From positions 5,270,001-5,334,000 of the forward strand of contig NZ_CP010310.2 in the NCBI RefSeq assembly GCF_000815105.2: DNA of 64,000 bases, written 5' to 3'. Both the position numbers and the translations under genes were made by a program. Shown here in pieces: positions 8,258 through 17,054 of the stretch. The DNA comes from Pandoraea pulmonicola. GTDB lineage: Bacteria > Pseudomonadota > Gammaproteobacteria > Burkholderiales > Burkholderiaceae. The number at the start of each line of letters is the position of its first letter. Position 1 is the stretch's first letter. The notes beneath the pieces were generated by a model. It worked only from the letters and a program-made list of their open reading frames with translations, searched no databases and was not told the DNA's origin.

Positions 8258-8538
8258 TCCTCGCCCTTTCGCTTTTTGCGGAGACGTTTGACAACATCTG
8301 CTACTGGCGTCACCTTCCCGGCAGCCACGTCCTGATTCCCGAGCGCAAGCAATTTGAGCAATGCCAGCGTCTCCTGGGTTTCCTCATACGAGGCGACGTC
8401 CTGGAGCACGGCTTTTGCCTCGCCATTCTGCGTGATGACCAATGGCGATCGCTGCTGCGCCAGCGTCGCGAGGACTTCGGCCGCATTTGCCTTCAGAAAA
8501 CTGATGGGTTTGACTTGCGTCGAGTAGCGCATTTCCAT
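8254..8538 (-). CDS. Phd/YefM-family antitoxin
   Basis: 94 residues. The N-terminal half (YSTQVKPISFLKANAAEVLATL, then SPLVITQNGEAKAVLQDVASYEE) is the DNA-binding Phd/YefM fold. The C-terminal tail is basic (VVKRLRKKRKGEE), unlike the acidic tails of many antitoxins. It is first in the operon, upstream of the toxin, and an operator-like inverted repeat lies in front of it. The family represses its own operon with the toxin as co-repressor. Confidence 0.88.
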   Translation of the reverse strand: MEMRYSTQVKPISFLKANAAEVLATLAQQRSPLVITQNGEAKAVLQDVASYEETQETLALLKLLALGNQDVAAGKVTPVADVVKRLRKKRKGEE

Positions 8539-8555
8539 AATTCCGATTCCCGAAT

Positions 8556-8583
8556 AGGACCAAATATAGTCCTTTTATAGTCC
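8556..8583 (-). promoter_or_regulatory. Probable operator of the toxin-antitoxin operon
   Basis: AGGAC (8556-8560) and GTCCT (8569-8573) form an inverted repeat around CAAATATA. The half-site TATAGTCC is repeated directly at 8565-8572 and 8576-8583. It lies 18 bp upstream of the antitoxin start, as expected for conditional autoregulation by a Phd/YefM complex. Confidence 0.6.
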
Positions 8584-8730
8584 CCGTTCAATGCCAGGGG
8601 GCTCCGCCAAATCGAAAGTATGACTATTGGCTCACACTGCGGAGCGAAGGCCATGCTCGAAGACCGCGACGACTTCGTGGAACCACATGAAAACAGATCG
8701 ATAGCGCAGCATCGGCAAGTGACACGTATC

Positions 8731-9480
8731 TCAATTATCGGAAGGCACCCGCCCTTGCCTGACGTAACGAGAGGTTACCCGGCCCACCTCGTCGCCCAGC
8801 GGTTCTCCCGCGGTCTCCCCCTCTCTATCCCCCCACCCCTCACGAATGATCCGCGCGATCCGCTCCCCCGTCGCACGGTTGTGCGCCTGTACCAGCGCGA
8901 CGGCGCCCGCGTCGTCGCCCTCGGCACACAAGCGCAGCAGTTCGCGGTGCTCCTCGTGCGAGCGCTCGGCATTGCCGGCCGTCTGCCAGGAGAGGAACAG
9001 ATACCGCCCGAGATTCAGGCGCGCCGTCGCCACCGCCCGCTGAAAGTACGGACGCTCCGCCTTCGCGTAGAGCATCGCGTGAAACGCCGCATTGCGCGCC
9101 ACGATGTCGGCCAGTTCGGTTGCCGCCTCCAGCGCGTCGAGCGCCGCCTGCGCCCGCGCGATATCCGCGCGCGAAAGATTCGGCATCGCCAACGCCATCA
9201 GCCGACCTTCCAGCAGCGCCCGATAATCGGCCAATTCCAACGCGTCGTCCTCCGTCAACGCCGACACCACCGTGCCGCGATTCATCCGGCTCACCGCGAG
9301 CCCGTCCGCCGCCAGCATCGTCAATGCCTCGCGAACCGGCACATGGCTCACGCCCAACACCGCCGCCAGATGGTCCTGACGCAACGCCTCGCCCGGCTTC
9401 AACTCACCGCGTCCGATCTGCTCCCGCAACGCCTCGTAGGCGCGCTCCACCGCCGTGCCCGTCCCGGATTCATGACGCAT
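8731..9480 (-). CDS. GntR-family (FadR/FCD subfamily) transcriptional regulator
   Basis: 249 residues. The N-terminal winged helix (AYEALREQIGRGELKPGEALRQDHLAAVLGVSHVPVREAL, about 14-53) is followed by an all-helical FCD ligand domain with the expected metal-ligand histidines in NAAFHAML and in HEEHRELL and AQAHNRAT-like positions. The gene is divergent from the SLC13-type transporter, and an AT-rich palindrome sits between them, so it most likely controls that transporter and itself. Its 3' region is duplicated on the other side of the toxin-antitoxin pair. The effector is unknown, probably a carboxylate. Confidence 0.92.
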   Translation of the reverse strand: MRHESGTGTAVERAYEALREQIGRGELKPGEALRQDHLAAVLGVSHVPVREALTMLAADGLAVSRMNRGTVVSALTEDDALELADYRALLEGRLMALAMPNLSRADIARAQAALDALEAATELADIVARNAAFHAMLYAKAERPYFQRAVATARLNLGRYLFLSWQTAGNAERSHEEHRELLRLCAEGDDAGAVALVQAHNRATGERIARIIREGWGDREGETAGEPLGDEVGRVTSRYVRQGRVPSDN

Positions 9481-9502
9481 TTCTCACCTCGCCATCAATT
9501 TA

Positions 9503-9526
9503 TATATAATTTCGCAAAATTATATA
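9503..9526. promoter_or_regulatory. Palindromic operator between gntR and the SLC13-type transporter
   Basis: TATATAATTT (9503-9512) and AAATTATATA (9517-9526) form a perfect 10-bp inverted repeat around CGCA. It lies in the roughly 70-bp gap between divergent start codons, in otherwise GC-rich DNA. Short spaced AT-rich palindromes are typical FadR-type GntR sites. Confidence 0.7.
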
Positions 9527-9549
9527 TTATTTAAAGACAGGTGACGTCC

Positions 9550-11028
9550 ATGACCCCGGCAAGCCCCTCCTCGCCCCCCTCCCCCGCGTCATCCGCCCCA
9601 TCCTCCCCTGCTTCGCACCCCACGGCCCCCGACGCCTTCGCGCCCGGCCAACGCTGGCGTCACGTCCTGCTCGTCGGCGTCGGCATCGCGGCGGGATTCG
9701 CCTTGCATGCGGCGGGACTGCGCGGCGACACGCTCACTGTCGCCGTCGTCGTACTGGTCTGCCTCGGCTATTGGGCCACCGGCTGGCTGCCAGACATCCT
9801 CGTCTCGCTGTTGCTGATGTTTCTGCTCGCCGCCGGCACTTCGCTTGGCGCGAACGTCGTGTTCTCGGGCTTCACATCCAGCGCGTTCTGGCTCGTCTTC
9901 AGCGGGGCCGTCGTCGGCATGGCGCTGACGGCGACGGGGCTCGGCGAGCGCGTCGCTTCGCGGCTGGCGAACCACTGCGGGCATGCCTACGGCGTCGCCT
10001 TGACCGGCTTCGTGGCCATCGCCTTCGCGCTCGCCGTGGTGATGCCGTCGACGCTCGGACGCATCGCCATCCTCATGCCGATCGTGCTGAGCTTCTGCGA
10101 ACGCGTCGGGCTCACGTCTGACCGCCCGGGGCGCACCGGCCTGCTCCTCGCCACCGCCCTGGCCAGTTGCGAGCTGTCCACCGCGATCCTGCCCGCCAAC
10201 CTGCCGAACCTCGTCATGGCAGGCACGGCGGAGACCGTGCTCGGACTGCGTCTGGGCTACGGCGAATACGCGCTCGCGCTCGTCCCCGCACTCGCCATCG
10301 TGCGCGGCGCCGTCCTCGTCGCCGTGGCCGCATGGCTCTTCCCGGACCGTCTGTCGCCCCTCGATCGCGCTACGCCCGACAGCGGCGCGCCCCCTACTCA
10401 CCTGCAGCGCGACGAATGGCGCCTGCTCGCCGCGCTTGCGCTCATGCTCGGCCTCTGGCTCGCGGAGCCGTGGCATCGCGTGGCATCCGGCTGGATCGGC
10501 CTCGGTATCGCGCTGCTGTGTCTCGGGCCGTTGCGCCTGGTGAATCCGGACGCGTTCCTGAAGCAGGTCAAACTCGCGCCGCTCTGGTTCGTTGCCGCCA
10601 TCATCGGCCTGACGGCAGCCGTCGATCACGCGGGACTCGCCGATGCACTGCGCCCCATGCTCGCCCGTCTCGATCTCGCGCAGATGTCGTCGACGACCGC
10701 ATTGATGGTCCTCGTCGCGCTGTCGATCGCGCTGACCTTCGCCGTCACCTCGAATGCAGCCCCGGCCCTCTATACGCCGTTGATTCCGGCGCTGGCGGCA
10801 GGCGCCCCGCTCGGCGTCAAGACGATCCTGCTCGCGCAAGCCGTCGGCGTCTCCACGATCGTCCTGCCGTATCAGGCGCCGCCACTGGTGCTGGCCATGG
10901 CGCTCGCCGGCATCGGCATACGCGACGCCACCCGATACTGCGTGGCGACAACACTCGTCGCACTGGTCACGGTCGTCCCCGTCAACGCGCTGTGGTGGCA
11001 CGTCGTCGGTCTACTGCACCTGACCTGA
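9550..11028 (+). CDS. SLC13/DASS-type anion:sodium symporter-like permease
   Basis: A polytopic membrane protein of 492 residues. A Ser/Pro-rich tail of about 30 residues comes first, then about twelve hydrophobic segments. TLGRIAILMP, ELSTAILPANLPNLVMAG and TSNAAPALYTPLIPAL match the duplicated hairpin and substrate-loop regions of the DASS/ArsB superfamily. The likely role is uptake of a di- or tricarboxylate or sulfate-like anion. ATG at 9550 is preferred over the upstream in-frame GTG because AGGTGA lies about seven bases before it. It is divergent from gntR and probably repressed by it through the palindrome. The substrate is unassigned. Confidence 0.8.
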   Translation: MTPASPSSPPSPASSAPSSPASHPTAPDAFAPGQRWRHVLLVGVGIAAGFALHAAGLRGDTLTVAVVVLVCLGYWATGWLPDILVSLLLMFLLAAGTSLGANVVFSGFTSSAFWLVFSGAVVGMALTATGLGERVASRLANHCGHAYGVALTGFVAIAFALAVVMPSTLGRIAILMPIVLSFCERVGLTSDRPGRTGLLLATALASCELSTAILPANLPNLVMAGTAETVLGLRLGYGEYALALVPALAIVRGAVLVAVAAWLFPDRLSPLDRATPDSGAPPTHLQRDEWRLLAALALMLGLWLAEPWHRVASGWIGLGIALLCLGPLRLVNPDAFLKQVKLAPLWFVAAIIGLTAAVDHAGLADALRPMLARLDLAQMSSTTALMVLVALSIALTFAVTSNAAPALYTPLIPALAAGAPLGVKTILLAQAVGVSTIVLPYQAPPLVLAMALAGIGIRDATRYCVATTLVALVTVVPVNALWWHVVGLLHLT

Positions 11029-11468
11029 AACTGCGCGGCAACGACGCTCGCCGCGCCACGGCGGTATATCGTCATGTCGTCGTATTACCGGCCTGCCCCA
11101 CAGAATCCGGACGACCGACGAACACACCGCACAGCCCTGCCATCGCCCGCACGCGCAGTCACCCGACAAACGCTTTCAAACGCCGGTTTGCCACAACCGC
11201 CCTCGTCTCCCATCGGACGTAATGTTTTCGGACAGCGTCTCGTCTAATATGGAATTGCGGTGCGGCGGGGCGCGATATCTCGACATTCGAATCACTACGC
11301 CAATACGTCACGACATCACCGCCGCTCACGTCACACCGGGAATGCCCTGCTTGAGACTGCCCCGCGCCGCCCGCGACAATCGATCAAAAGACAAACCGCA
11401 TCACGCCGTCGCTGTGCAGTCGCCGTAGTCGAATCGCCGTTTGCATGCCGACAGGGGGAGGTTCGTGC
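11029..11468. other. 440-bp intergenic region, no gene found
   Basis: No reading frame here has a plausible start, ribosome site and protein-like composition. It should hold the promoter of the GT87-GT2 operon; no clear -35/-10 pair stands out. The downstream gene has a strong GGGGGAGG ribosome site at 11453-11460. Confidence 0.5.
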
Positions 11469-12773
11469 ATGACATCGAAGTCACCGGCTGCCGTTAAAGG
11501 AACGCCGCGCGAACACCGGCACTGGTCTGACGACCGGGCACGCATCCGCCTTTACAGCGGCGCCGGCGTGCTTTGCCTCGTCGGCGTGATCGTCGTGTGG
11601 TGGTATCTGCACTTCGTCGTCGCCAACCCGAAGATCGGCCCCATCGGCCTCGACTTTCTGCCGTTCTGGGGTGCCTCCCACTTCGTATTGCAAGGCCACC
11701 CGCTCGACGCCTACAACGTCGAGATCATGTCCCGCGCGCAAATCGCCGCATTTCCCTACGCCGGAAAGATGGGCGGCTACATGCCGTGGCTGTACCCGCC
11801 GGTCATGATGTTGTTTCTCGCGCCGATCGCGCTGCTGCCCTTCGCTTACGCGTATCTGGTCTACGCCTGCATCGGCTACGGCGTCTATTACGCGGCGCTG
11901 CGGCGCACCGCCCCGTGGGGCGACGCCCGCCTGCCCACGCTCGGCTTCCCCGGCGCATTCATCGTCCTCCTCGCCGGACAGATCGCGCTCTACACTACGG
12001 CCATCGCCGGCGTCTCGCTGGTGCTGCTGCGCAGACGGCCGGTGTTGTCCGGCATCTTCGCCGGCCTGCTCTTCGTCAAGCCGCACGTCGCCGTACTGTT
12101 CCCGCTCGCGCTGCTGTGCGCGCGTCAGTGGCGCGCACTCGCCGCCTGCATCGCAACGGTGATGTTCACCACGGCGCTTGCCGCCGTGGTCTTCGGCATC
12201 GAGGTGTATCCGGTCTTCCTGCATGCGGCGGACTTCGCGCGTCAGAACGTCGTCACGGGCAACGCACAGATCGCGCGCATGCCGACGTTCTTCATCACGG
12301 CACGCATGCTCGGCGCGCCCGTGGTGGTCGCAGCCATCATCCACGGCATCGTCGCGATCGGCGCCGTGGCGGTGACGATCGACTTCTGGCGGCGGCCCGG
12401 CGTCTTCGCGCTGCGCGCCGCCACGCTCGTGTGCGCGAGCACGCTCGTGAGTCCGTACCTCTACGACTACGACCTCGCGCTGCTCGCGCTGGTCATCGCC
12501 TGGTATGTCCGCGACGGCCTCGCGCGCGGCTGGCTGCGCGGCGAACGCGAGTGGCTCGTCGTGCTCTGGCTCACCCCGCTGTTCGGTCTGTTCGGGGTGT
12601 TGCACATCGGCTTCCAGTTCATGCCATTCATCACGTTGACCACGCTGATCATGCTGTGCCGCCGGCGTCGGCGTCTTGCGCATATGCCGGACCGCTCCGA
12701 CAGGTTCGACATCCACGCCGACGATGCCGCCGCCCGCCCTCCGACCGGCACCACACCTGCGTTCACGAGGTAA
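11469..12773 (+). CDS. GT87 (DUF2029) polyprenyl-phosphate-sugar-dependent glycosyltransferase
   Basis: A 434-residue integral membrane protein with about ten hydrophobic segments. The N-terminal loop IGLDFLPFWGASHFVLQG, with an Asp after the first membrane segment, and the GYMPWLYPPVMMLF block are typical of the DUF2029/GT87 family. Those enzymes take the sugar from a polyprenyl-phosphate donor on the periplasmic side. A GtrB-like donor synthase follows after 5 bp and a GtrA-like flippase is convergent beyond it, which fits a Gtr-type three-protein system. The internal ATG after GGGGGAGG was chosen over a start 24 bases upstream. Confidence 0.82.
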   Translation: MTSKSPAAVKGTPREHRHWSDDRARIRLYSGAGVLCLVGVIVVWWYLHFVVANPKIGPIGLDFLPFWGASHFVLQGHPLDAYNVEIMSRAQIAAFPYAGKMGGYMPWLYPPVMMLFLAPIALLPFAYAYLVYACIGYGVYYAALRRTAPWGDARLPTLGFPGAFIVLLAGQIALYTTAIAGVSLVLLRRRPVLSGIFAGLLFVKPHVAVLFPLALLCARQWRALAACIATVMFTTALAAVVFGIEVYPVFLHAADFARQNVVTGNAQIARMPTFFITARMLGAPVVVAAIIHGIVAIGAVAVTIDFWRRPGVFALRAATLVCASTLVSPYLYDYDLALLALVIAWYVRDGLARGWLRGEREWLVVLWLTPLFGLFGVLHIGFQFMPFITLTTLIMLCRRRRRLAHMPDRSDRFDIHADDAAARPPTGTTPAFTR

Positions 12774-12778
12774 TCGCC

Positions 12779-13912
12779 ATGCCCCGCGCCGCCGATCTCC
12801 GTCATTCGTCCGGCAAGCCCGGCACGCCGCTCATCTCGCTCGTGGTGCCCTGCCACAACGAGGCGCCGGCGCTCGACAGGTTCCACCGAGCCGTGGCGCC
12901 CGTGCTCGACTCGATCGCCGACGCGCGTTTCGAGATCGTGTGCGTGAACGATGGCAGCACCGACGCCACCCTCGACACGCTGCTGGCACTGCGCCGGGCC
13001 GACGCCCGCATCCGCGTCATCGACTTCACGCGCAACTTCGGCAAGGAAGCCGCACTGAGCGCGGGCATCGACGAAGCGCTGGGCGACGCCGTCATTCCCA
13101 TCGATGCCGACCTGCAGGATCCCCCCGCGCTCATTCCCGTGATGATCGAGCGCTGGCGGCATGGCGCGGAAGTCGTGCTCGCCAAACGCACGAACCGGGC
13201 GAGCGACAGCTTCGCGAAGCGTGTCGCCGCCGGTCTGTATTACCGCATTCACAACCACCTGTCGGAGGTGAAGCTGCCGGAGAACGTCGGCGACTTTCGA
13301 CTGATCGACCGGCGGGTGGTCACGGCGCTCAAGCGAATGCCCGAGCGTCATCGCTTCATGAAGGGACTCTTTGCGTGGGTCGGCTTCCGCACGGAGATCG
13401 TCGAATACGTGCGCGAACCGCGCAGTGCGGGCGAATCGAAGTTCTCGGGCTGGCGTCTGTGGAATTTCGCGCTCGAAGGCATCACCAGCTTCAGCACGGT
13501 GCCGCTGCGCTGCTGGACGTATATCGGTGTCTCGCTCGCGCTCCTCTCGCTCGCCTATGGCAGCTACATCACCTTGCGCACAATCATTCACGGGGTCGAT
13601 GTGCCCGGCTACGCCTCGTTGCTCGTCGGCATGCTGTTCCTCGGCGGCATTCAGCTCGTCGGTATCGGCGTGGTCGGCGAATATGTGGGCCGGATCTACT
13701 ACGAATCGAAGGGACGGCCGCTGTATCTCGTGCGTCGTCGCTACCAGTCGAGCGTCAAGGTGAGCCATCTGCCGACACACGCAGGCGCCCGCATGCATCG
13801 CCACCTGCACGAGACCGGTGCGACGCTCCCGTCCCCCCGCAAGGCAATGCGCACGCAGGCAAACGGCGGCAAGTCGTTCGCGGCCCGCGCCCATCGATTC
13901 ATTTCGCGCTGA
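12779..13912 (+). CDS. GtrB-like GT2 polyprenyl-phosphate glycosyltransferase
   Basis: 377 residues. An N-terminal GT-A domain has LVVPCHNE, VCVNDGSTD and DADLQDP from Asp109, the nucleotide-sugar and metal motifs of the DPM/GtrB group. Two C-terminal membrane segments (about 240-300) follow, then a basic tail. The expected reaction is transfer of a hexose from UDP- or GDP-sugar to undecaprenyl phosphate on the cytoplasmic side. It is coupled to the GT87 gene upstream, the probable user of the product. The tail beyond residue 330 (His/Arg-rich) is longer than usual. Confidence 0.9.
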   Translation: MPRAADLRHSSGKPGTPLISLVVPCHNEAPALDRFHRAVAPVLDSIADARFEIVCVNDGSTDATLDTLLALRRADARIRVIDFTRNFGKEAALSAGIDEALGDAVIPIDADLQDPPALIPVMIERWRHGAEVVLAKRTNRASDSFAKRVAAGLYYRIHNHLSEVKLPENVGDFRLIDRRVVTALKRMPERHRFMKGLFAWVGFRTEIVEYVREPRSAGESKFSGWRLWNFALEGITSFSTVPLRCWTYIGVSLALLSLAYGSYITLRTIIHGVDVPGYASLLVGMLFLGGIQLVGIGVVGEYVGRIYYESKGRPLYLVRRRYQSSVKVSHLPTHAGARMHRHLHETGATLPSPRKAMRTQANGGKSFAARAHRFISR

Positions 13913-13940
13913 GGCAGAGGGCAGGTACCCGCCTCAATGC

Positions 13941-14375
13941 TCAATCGTTCCTGTAGGTCCAGTAGCGATGCAGCAGGAAAGTCGTCGGCGGCACGATCAA
14001 CACCACCGCCGCGATGCCCATCCAGTGATTGCCTCCCAACCACTCCACCGTGCGCGCCACGGCAGTGGTCAGCAACAGGCCGAAGACCGAGACCGACACG
14101 AAGCGCGCCAGGCTCGTGCGGTGCACGCGCGCGGAAAAACTCCACAACGTGTTGAGCAGGTAGGCACACGGCGTGGCCGTGCAGAAGGCAATGGCGTTCG
14201 CGAGCACGGACCCCGCGCCCAACGCTTCGATCAGCGTGATCGCCACGATTACGTGCACCGCCGTCGAAATCACGCCCGACACGCCGAAGCGCACGAGCGG
14301 CACCACGAGCGCGCGCACGTGCGGCGACGCTCGCAAGCGTCGCATGGCGGAGGACGAAGGGCGCGGATCGGACAT
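13941..14375 (-). CDS. GtrA-family membrane protein, probable lipid-sugar flippase
   Basis: 144 residues with four hydrophobic segments. LVRFGVSGVISTAVHVIVA at the first and FLLHRYWTYRND at the end are the family's signature ends (FlxxGxxxT and Nf-xxRxWxF type). GtrA proteins are thought to flip polyprenyl-phosphate sugars across the inner membrane. It is convergent with the GtrB-like gene, with a 28-bp gap, instead of preceding it as in the classical gtrAB order. Start at MSDPRP; an in-frame start 63 bases upstream is less likely. Confidence 0.85.
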   Translation of the reverse strand: MSDPRPSSSAMRRLRASPHVRALVVPLVRFGVSGVISTAVHVIVAITLIEALGAGSVLANAIAFCTATPCAYLLNTLWSFSARVHRTSLARFVSVSVFGLLLTTAVARTVEWLGGNHWMGIAAVVLIVPPTTFLLHRYWTYRND

Positions 14376-14478
14376 CGCGGAAGCTCGTGAAAGACGGCAG
14401 TTGGTTTGCCTGACGATACAGACGGCCGCGCTCGCCACGGATCGCCGGCCCGCCGCCAGACCCCAATGAACATGAATT

Positions 14479-14529
14479 TATTCCATTTCCCGGAATATGG
14501 GTTGCGCGCCAACGGGATGCGTCTAGGAT
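14479..14529 (+). promoter_or_regulatory. Probable promoter with upstream inverted repeat, acylase gene
   Basis: TATTCC (14479-14484) and GGAATA (14492-14497) form an inverted repeat. TTGCGC (14502-14507) and TAGGAT (14524-14529), spaced by 16 bases, could be the -35 and -10. AGGAGGAAG-type purines just before the acylase ATG give a strong ribosome site. Confidence 0.4.
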
Positions 14530-14581
14530 TGCGGGGTACTCCGCAGCAACGATATCCCTCAACAAGAACAGGAGGAAGACA

Positions 14582-17029
14582 ATGCAACGCCCCAACGCCA
14601 TCCACGCCGCCAGCATGCTGGCCTTCGCCGTCGCGACGTGGAGCGCCACCGTGCAGGCTGCCGACACCGCATCCGCGGCCGCATCTCCCGCATCGCAAAC
14701 GCTCACGGTCGCCGGTCTTTCGCAACCGGCCGACATCCTGATCGACCACAACGGCGTGCCGCACATCTTCGCGGCGAACGAGCGCGACGGCTTCTTCGTG
14801 CAGGGCTTCAACGCCGCACGCGACCGGCTGTTCCAGATCGACCTGTGGCGACGCCGGGGTCTCGGTCAGCTCTCGGAAGTCTTCGGCCGCGCCTATGTCG
14901 CGCAGGACGACGCCGCGCGCCGCTTCGTCTACCGCGGCGACATGGCGACCGAATGGCGCCGCTACGGGCCGGACGCCAAGCCCGCCGCCGAGGCATTCGC
15001 CGCCGGCGTGAACGCCTACATCGGCTGGCTCGCGGCGCATCCCGACCAGATGCCCTACGAGTTTCGCAAGGTCGGCTACTGGCCGGCGAAGTGGACGGCG
15101 GAAGACATCGTGCGCATTCGCAGCCACGGTCTCACGCGCAACCTCAAGAGCGAAGTCGCGCGCGCGAAGGTCGTGTGCAAGGCGTCGCTCGACGCCGACA
15201 GCGTGCGCGTCGGTCTGCAGCCCGCATGGAAGACGCAGGTGCCCGAGGGGCTCGACCCCTGCCTGCCCGACGATCTGCTCAAGGTCTTCGATCTGGCCAC
15301 GCAAGGCGTGAAGATCACCAGGGAGTCGTTGCAGAAGGCCGACGCCGACATCGTGCAGCTCGCCGAGAACGGCCCGTACGACGTTTCGACGGAATCGGCC
15401 GAAGGCAGCAACAACTGGGTGATCGCGCCGCAGAAGTCGGCCACGGGCCGCGCCATCATGGCCAACGATCCGCATCGCGCCTACGCCGCCCCGAGCCTGC
15501 GCTACATCGTGCAGGTGAGCACGCCCACGCTCGATCTGATCGGCGCGGGCGAGCCCGCCATTCCGGGCGTTGCCATCGGACACAACGGCACCATCGCGTT
15601 CGGCCTCACGATCTTCAACATCGACCAGGAAGATCTCTACGTCTACGAACTGAATCCGGCCAATCCCGACCAGTATCGGTATCGCGGCAAGTGGGTGCCC
15701 ATGCGCACGGTGCAAGAGACGATCGCCGTGCGCGACGGCGACCCGGTGCGCACGGATCTGAAGTTCACGAAGCACGGCCCGGTGATCTACGTCGATGCCG
15801 CGAAGCATCGCGCGTATGCCGTGCGCACGGCGTGGCTCGAGCCCGGCATGTCGCCCTACTTCGACGCCATGCGCTACATGCGCGCGAAGAACTACGCGCA
15901 GTTCCAGAAGGCGCTCGACACGTGGGGCGCGCCGACCGTCAACCAGGTCTACGCCGACACGTCCGGCAACATCGGCTGGGTGCCGAGCGGCATGGCACCG
16001 ATCCGCCCGAACTGGGACGGCCTGATGCCCGTGCCCGGCGACGGCCGCTACGAGTGGGCGGGATTCTGGCGACGCGATCAACTGCCCTCGGCGTACAACC
16101 CCGCGTCGGGCTACTTCACGACGTCCAACGAAATGAACATGCCCGCCGGCTATCCCTATGCCGAGCGCAAGCTGGGCTTCGAGTGGACCAACGGCTCGCG
16201 GCACGCCCGCATCGACGAAGTCCTGCGCGCGAAGGACAAGGTCTCCATCGAGGACTCGGAGCGCCTGCAGAACGACATCGTGTCGATTCCGGCGCGGCGT
16301 CTCACGGCACTGCTCGCACCGCTCTCGAGCGACGATCCGCAAACGGCCGCCGCGCTGCGCCTGCTCAAGGGCTGGAACGCCGAAGTGCGCGCCGACTCGG
16401 CGCAAGCGGCGCTGGAGGAGGTCTGGTTCAGCCGCCATCTGGGCCGTGCGTACAAGAACGCCGTGCTGCCCAAGGCGGCGGCCGAGAGCTTCGGCGCCCC
16501 CGACCCGGCCCCCATGCTCGACGCCCTCGAACGGCCTGCCGCCCGCTTCGGAGAGAACGCCACCGCCAAGCGCGACGCCGTGCTGCTCACGAGTCTGGGC
16601 GAAGCCTGGGGCGAGATGGTCAAGCTCCAGGGCGCCGACCCCGGCGCGTGGCAGTGGGGCAAGCTCCAGACCAACCTCAACGCCCATCCGCTCGCCGACG
16701 CCGTGGATGCCGACATGCGCGCCAAGCTCAACGTCGGTCCACTGCCCAAGGGCGGCAGCGCGTTCACGCCGAACCAGTCCACGTACCGCGTGAGCGACTT
16801 CCGCCAGACCAACGGCCCGTCGTTCCGGATCGTGGTCGACGTCGGCAACTGGGACAACACGCGCGCGGTGAACCTGCCGGGCGAATCGGGCAATCCGGAC
16901 AGCCCGCACTATCGCGATCTCGCGCAGAAGTGGCTCGACGGCCAGTACTTCAAGCTGCCTTACTCGCGCACGGCCGTCGAGGCCGAAACGGAGACGCGGC
17001 TGCATCTGGTGCCAGAGGCGTCGCGCTAG
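14582..17029 (+). CDS. Penicillin-acylase-family Ntn hydrolase, secreted
   Basis: An 815-residue precursor. A signal peptide ends near AVATWSATVQA. The alpha part holds GVPHIFAANERDGFFVQGFNAARDRLFQ. Ser276 in EGSNNWV is the expected autocatalytic cleavage point and N-terminal nucleophile of the beta chain, followed by NDPHRAYAAPSLRY and the conserved HNG and FG(L) blocks. The family cleaves amide-linked acyl chains in the periplasm and includes penicillin G, aculeacin and acyl-homoserine-lactone acylases. The substrate cannot be told apart by reading. It is monocistronic, with its own terminator. Confidence 0.9.
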   Translation: MQRPNAIHAASMLAFAVATWSATVQAADTASAAASPASQTLTVAGLSQPADILIDHNGVPHIFAANERDGFFVQGFNAARDRLFQIDLWRRRGLGQLSEVFGRAYVAQDDAARRFVYRGDMATEWRRYGPDAKPAAEAFAAGVNAYIGWLAAHPDQMPYEFRKVGYWPAKWTAEDIVRIRSHGLTRNLKSEVARAKVVCKASLDADSVRVGLQPAWKTQVPEGLDPCLPDDLLKVFDLATQGVKITRESLQKADADIVQLAENGPYDVSTESAEGSNNWVIAPQKSATGRAIMANDPHRAYAAPSLRYIVQVSTPTLDLIGAGEPAIPGVAIGHNGTIAFGLTIFNIDQEDLYVYELNPANPDQYRYRGKWVPMRTVQETIAVRDGDPVRTDLKFTKHGPVIYVDAAKHRAYAVRTAWLEPGMSPYFDAMRYMRAKNYAQFQKALDTWGAPTVNQVYADTSGNIGWVPSGMAPIRPNWDGLMPVPGDGRYEWAGFWRRDQLPSAYNPASGYFTTSNEMNMPAGYPYAERKLGFEWTNGSRHARIDEVLRAKDKVSIEDSERLQNDIVSIPARRLTALLAPLSSDDPQTAAALRLLKGWNAEVRADSAQAALEEVWFSRHLGRAYKNAVLPKAAAESFGAPDPAPMLDALERPAARFGENATAKRDAVLLTSLGEAWGEMVKLQGADPGAWQWGKLQTNLNAHPLADAVDADMRAKLNVGPLPKGGSAFTPNQSTYRVSDFRQTNGPSFRIVVDVGNWDNTRAVNLPGESGNPDSPHYRDLAQKWLDGQYFKLPYSRTAVEAETETRLHLVPEASR

Positions 17030-17054
17030 GCAGACAACCTCGTAGTCATGCATG

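Noticed and set aside
8620..9534. Plus-strand frame of 304 codons opposite gntR
   Set aside because: The opposite strand encodes a clear GntR/FCD regulator, while this frame is Arg/His-rich and featureless.
14270..17053. 927-codon minus-strand frame opposite the acylase
   Set aside because: It covers a complete acylase reading with signal peptide and catalytic motifs. The antisense translation is low-complexity Arg/Gly/Val and crosses the GtrA gene.
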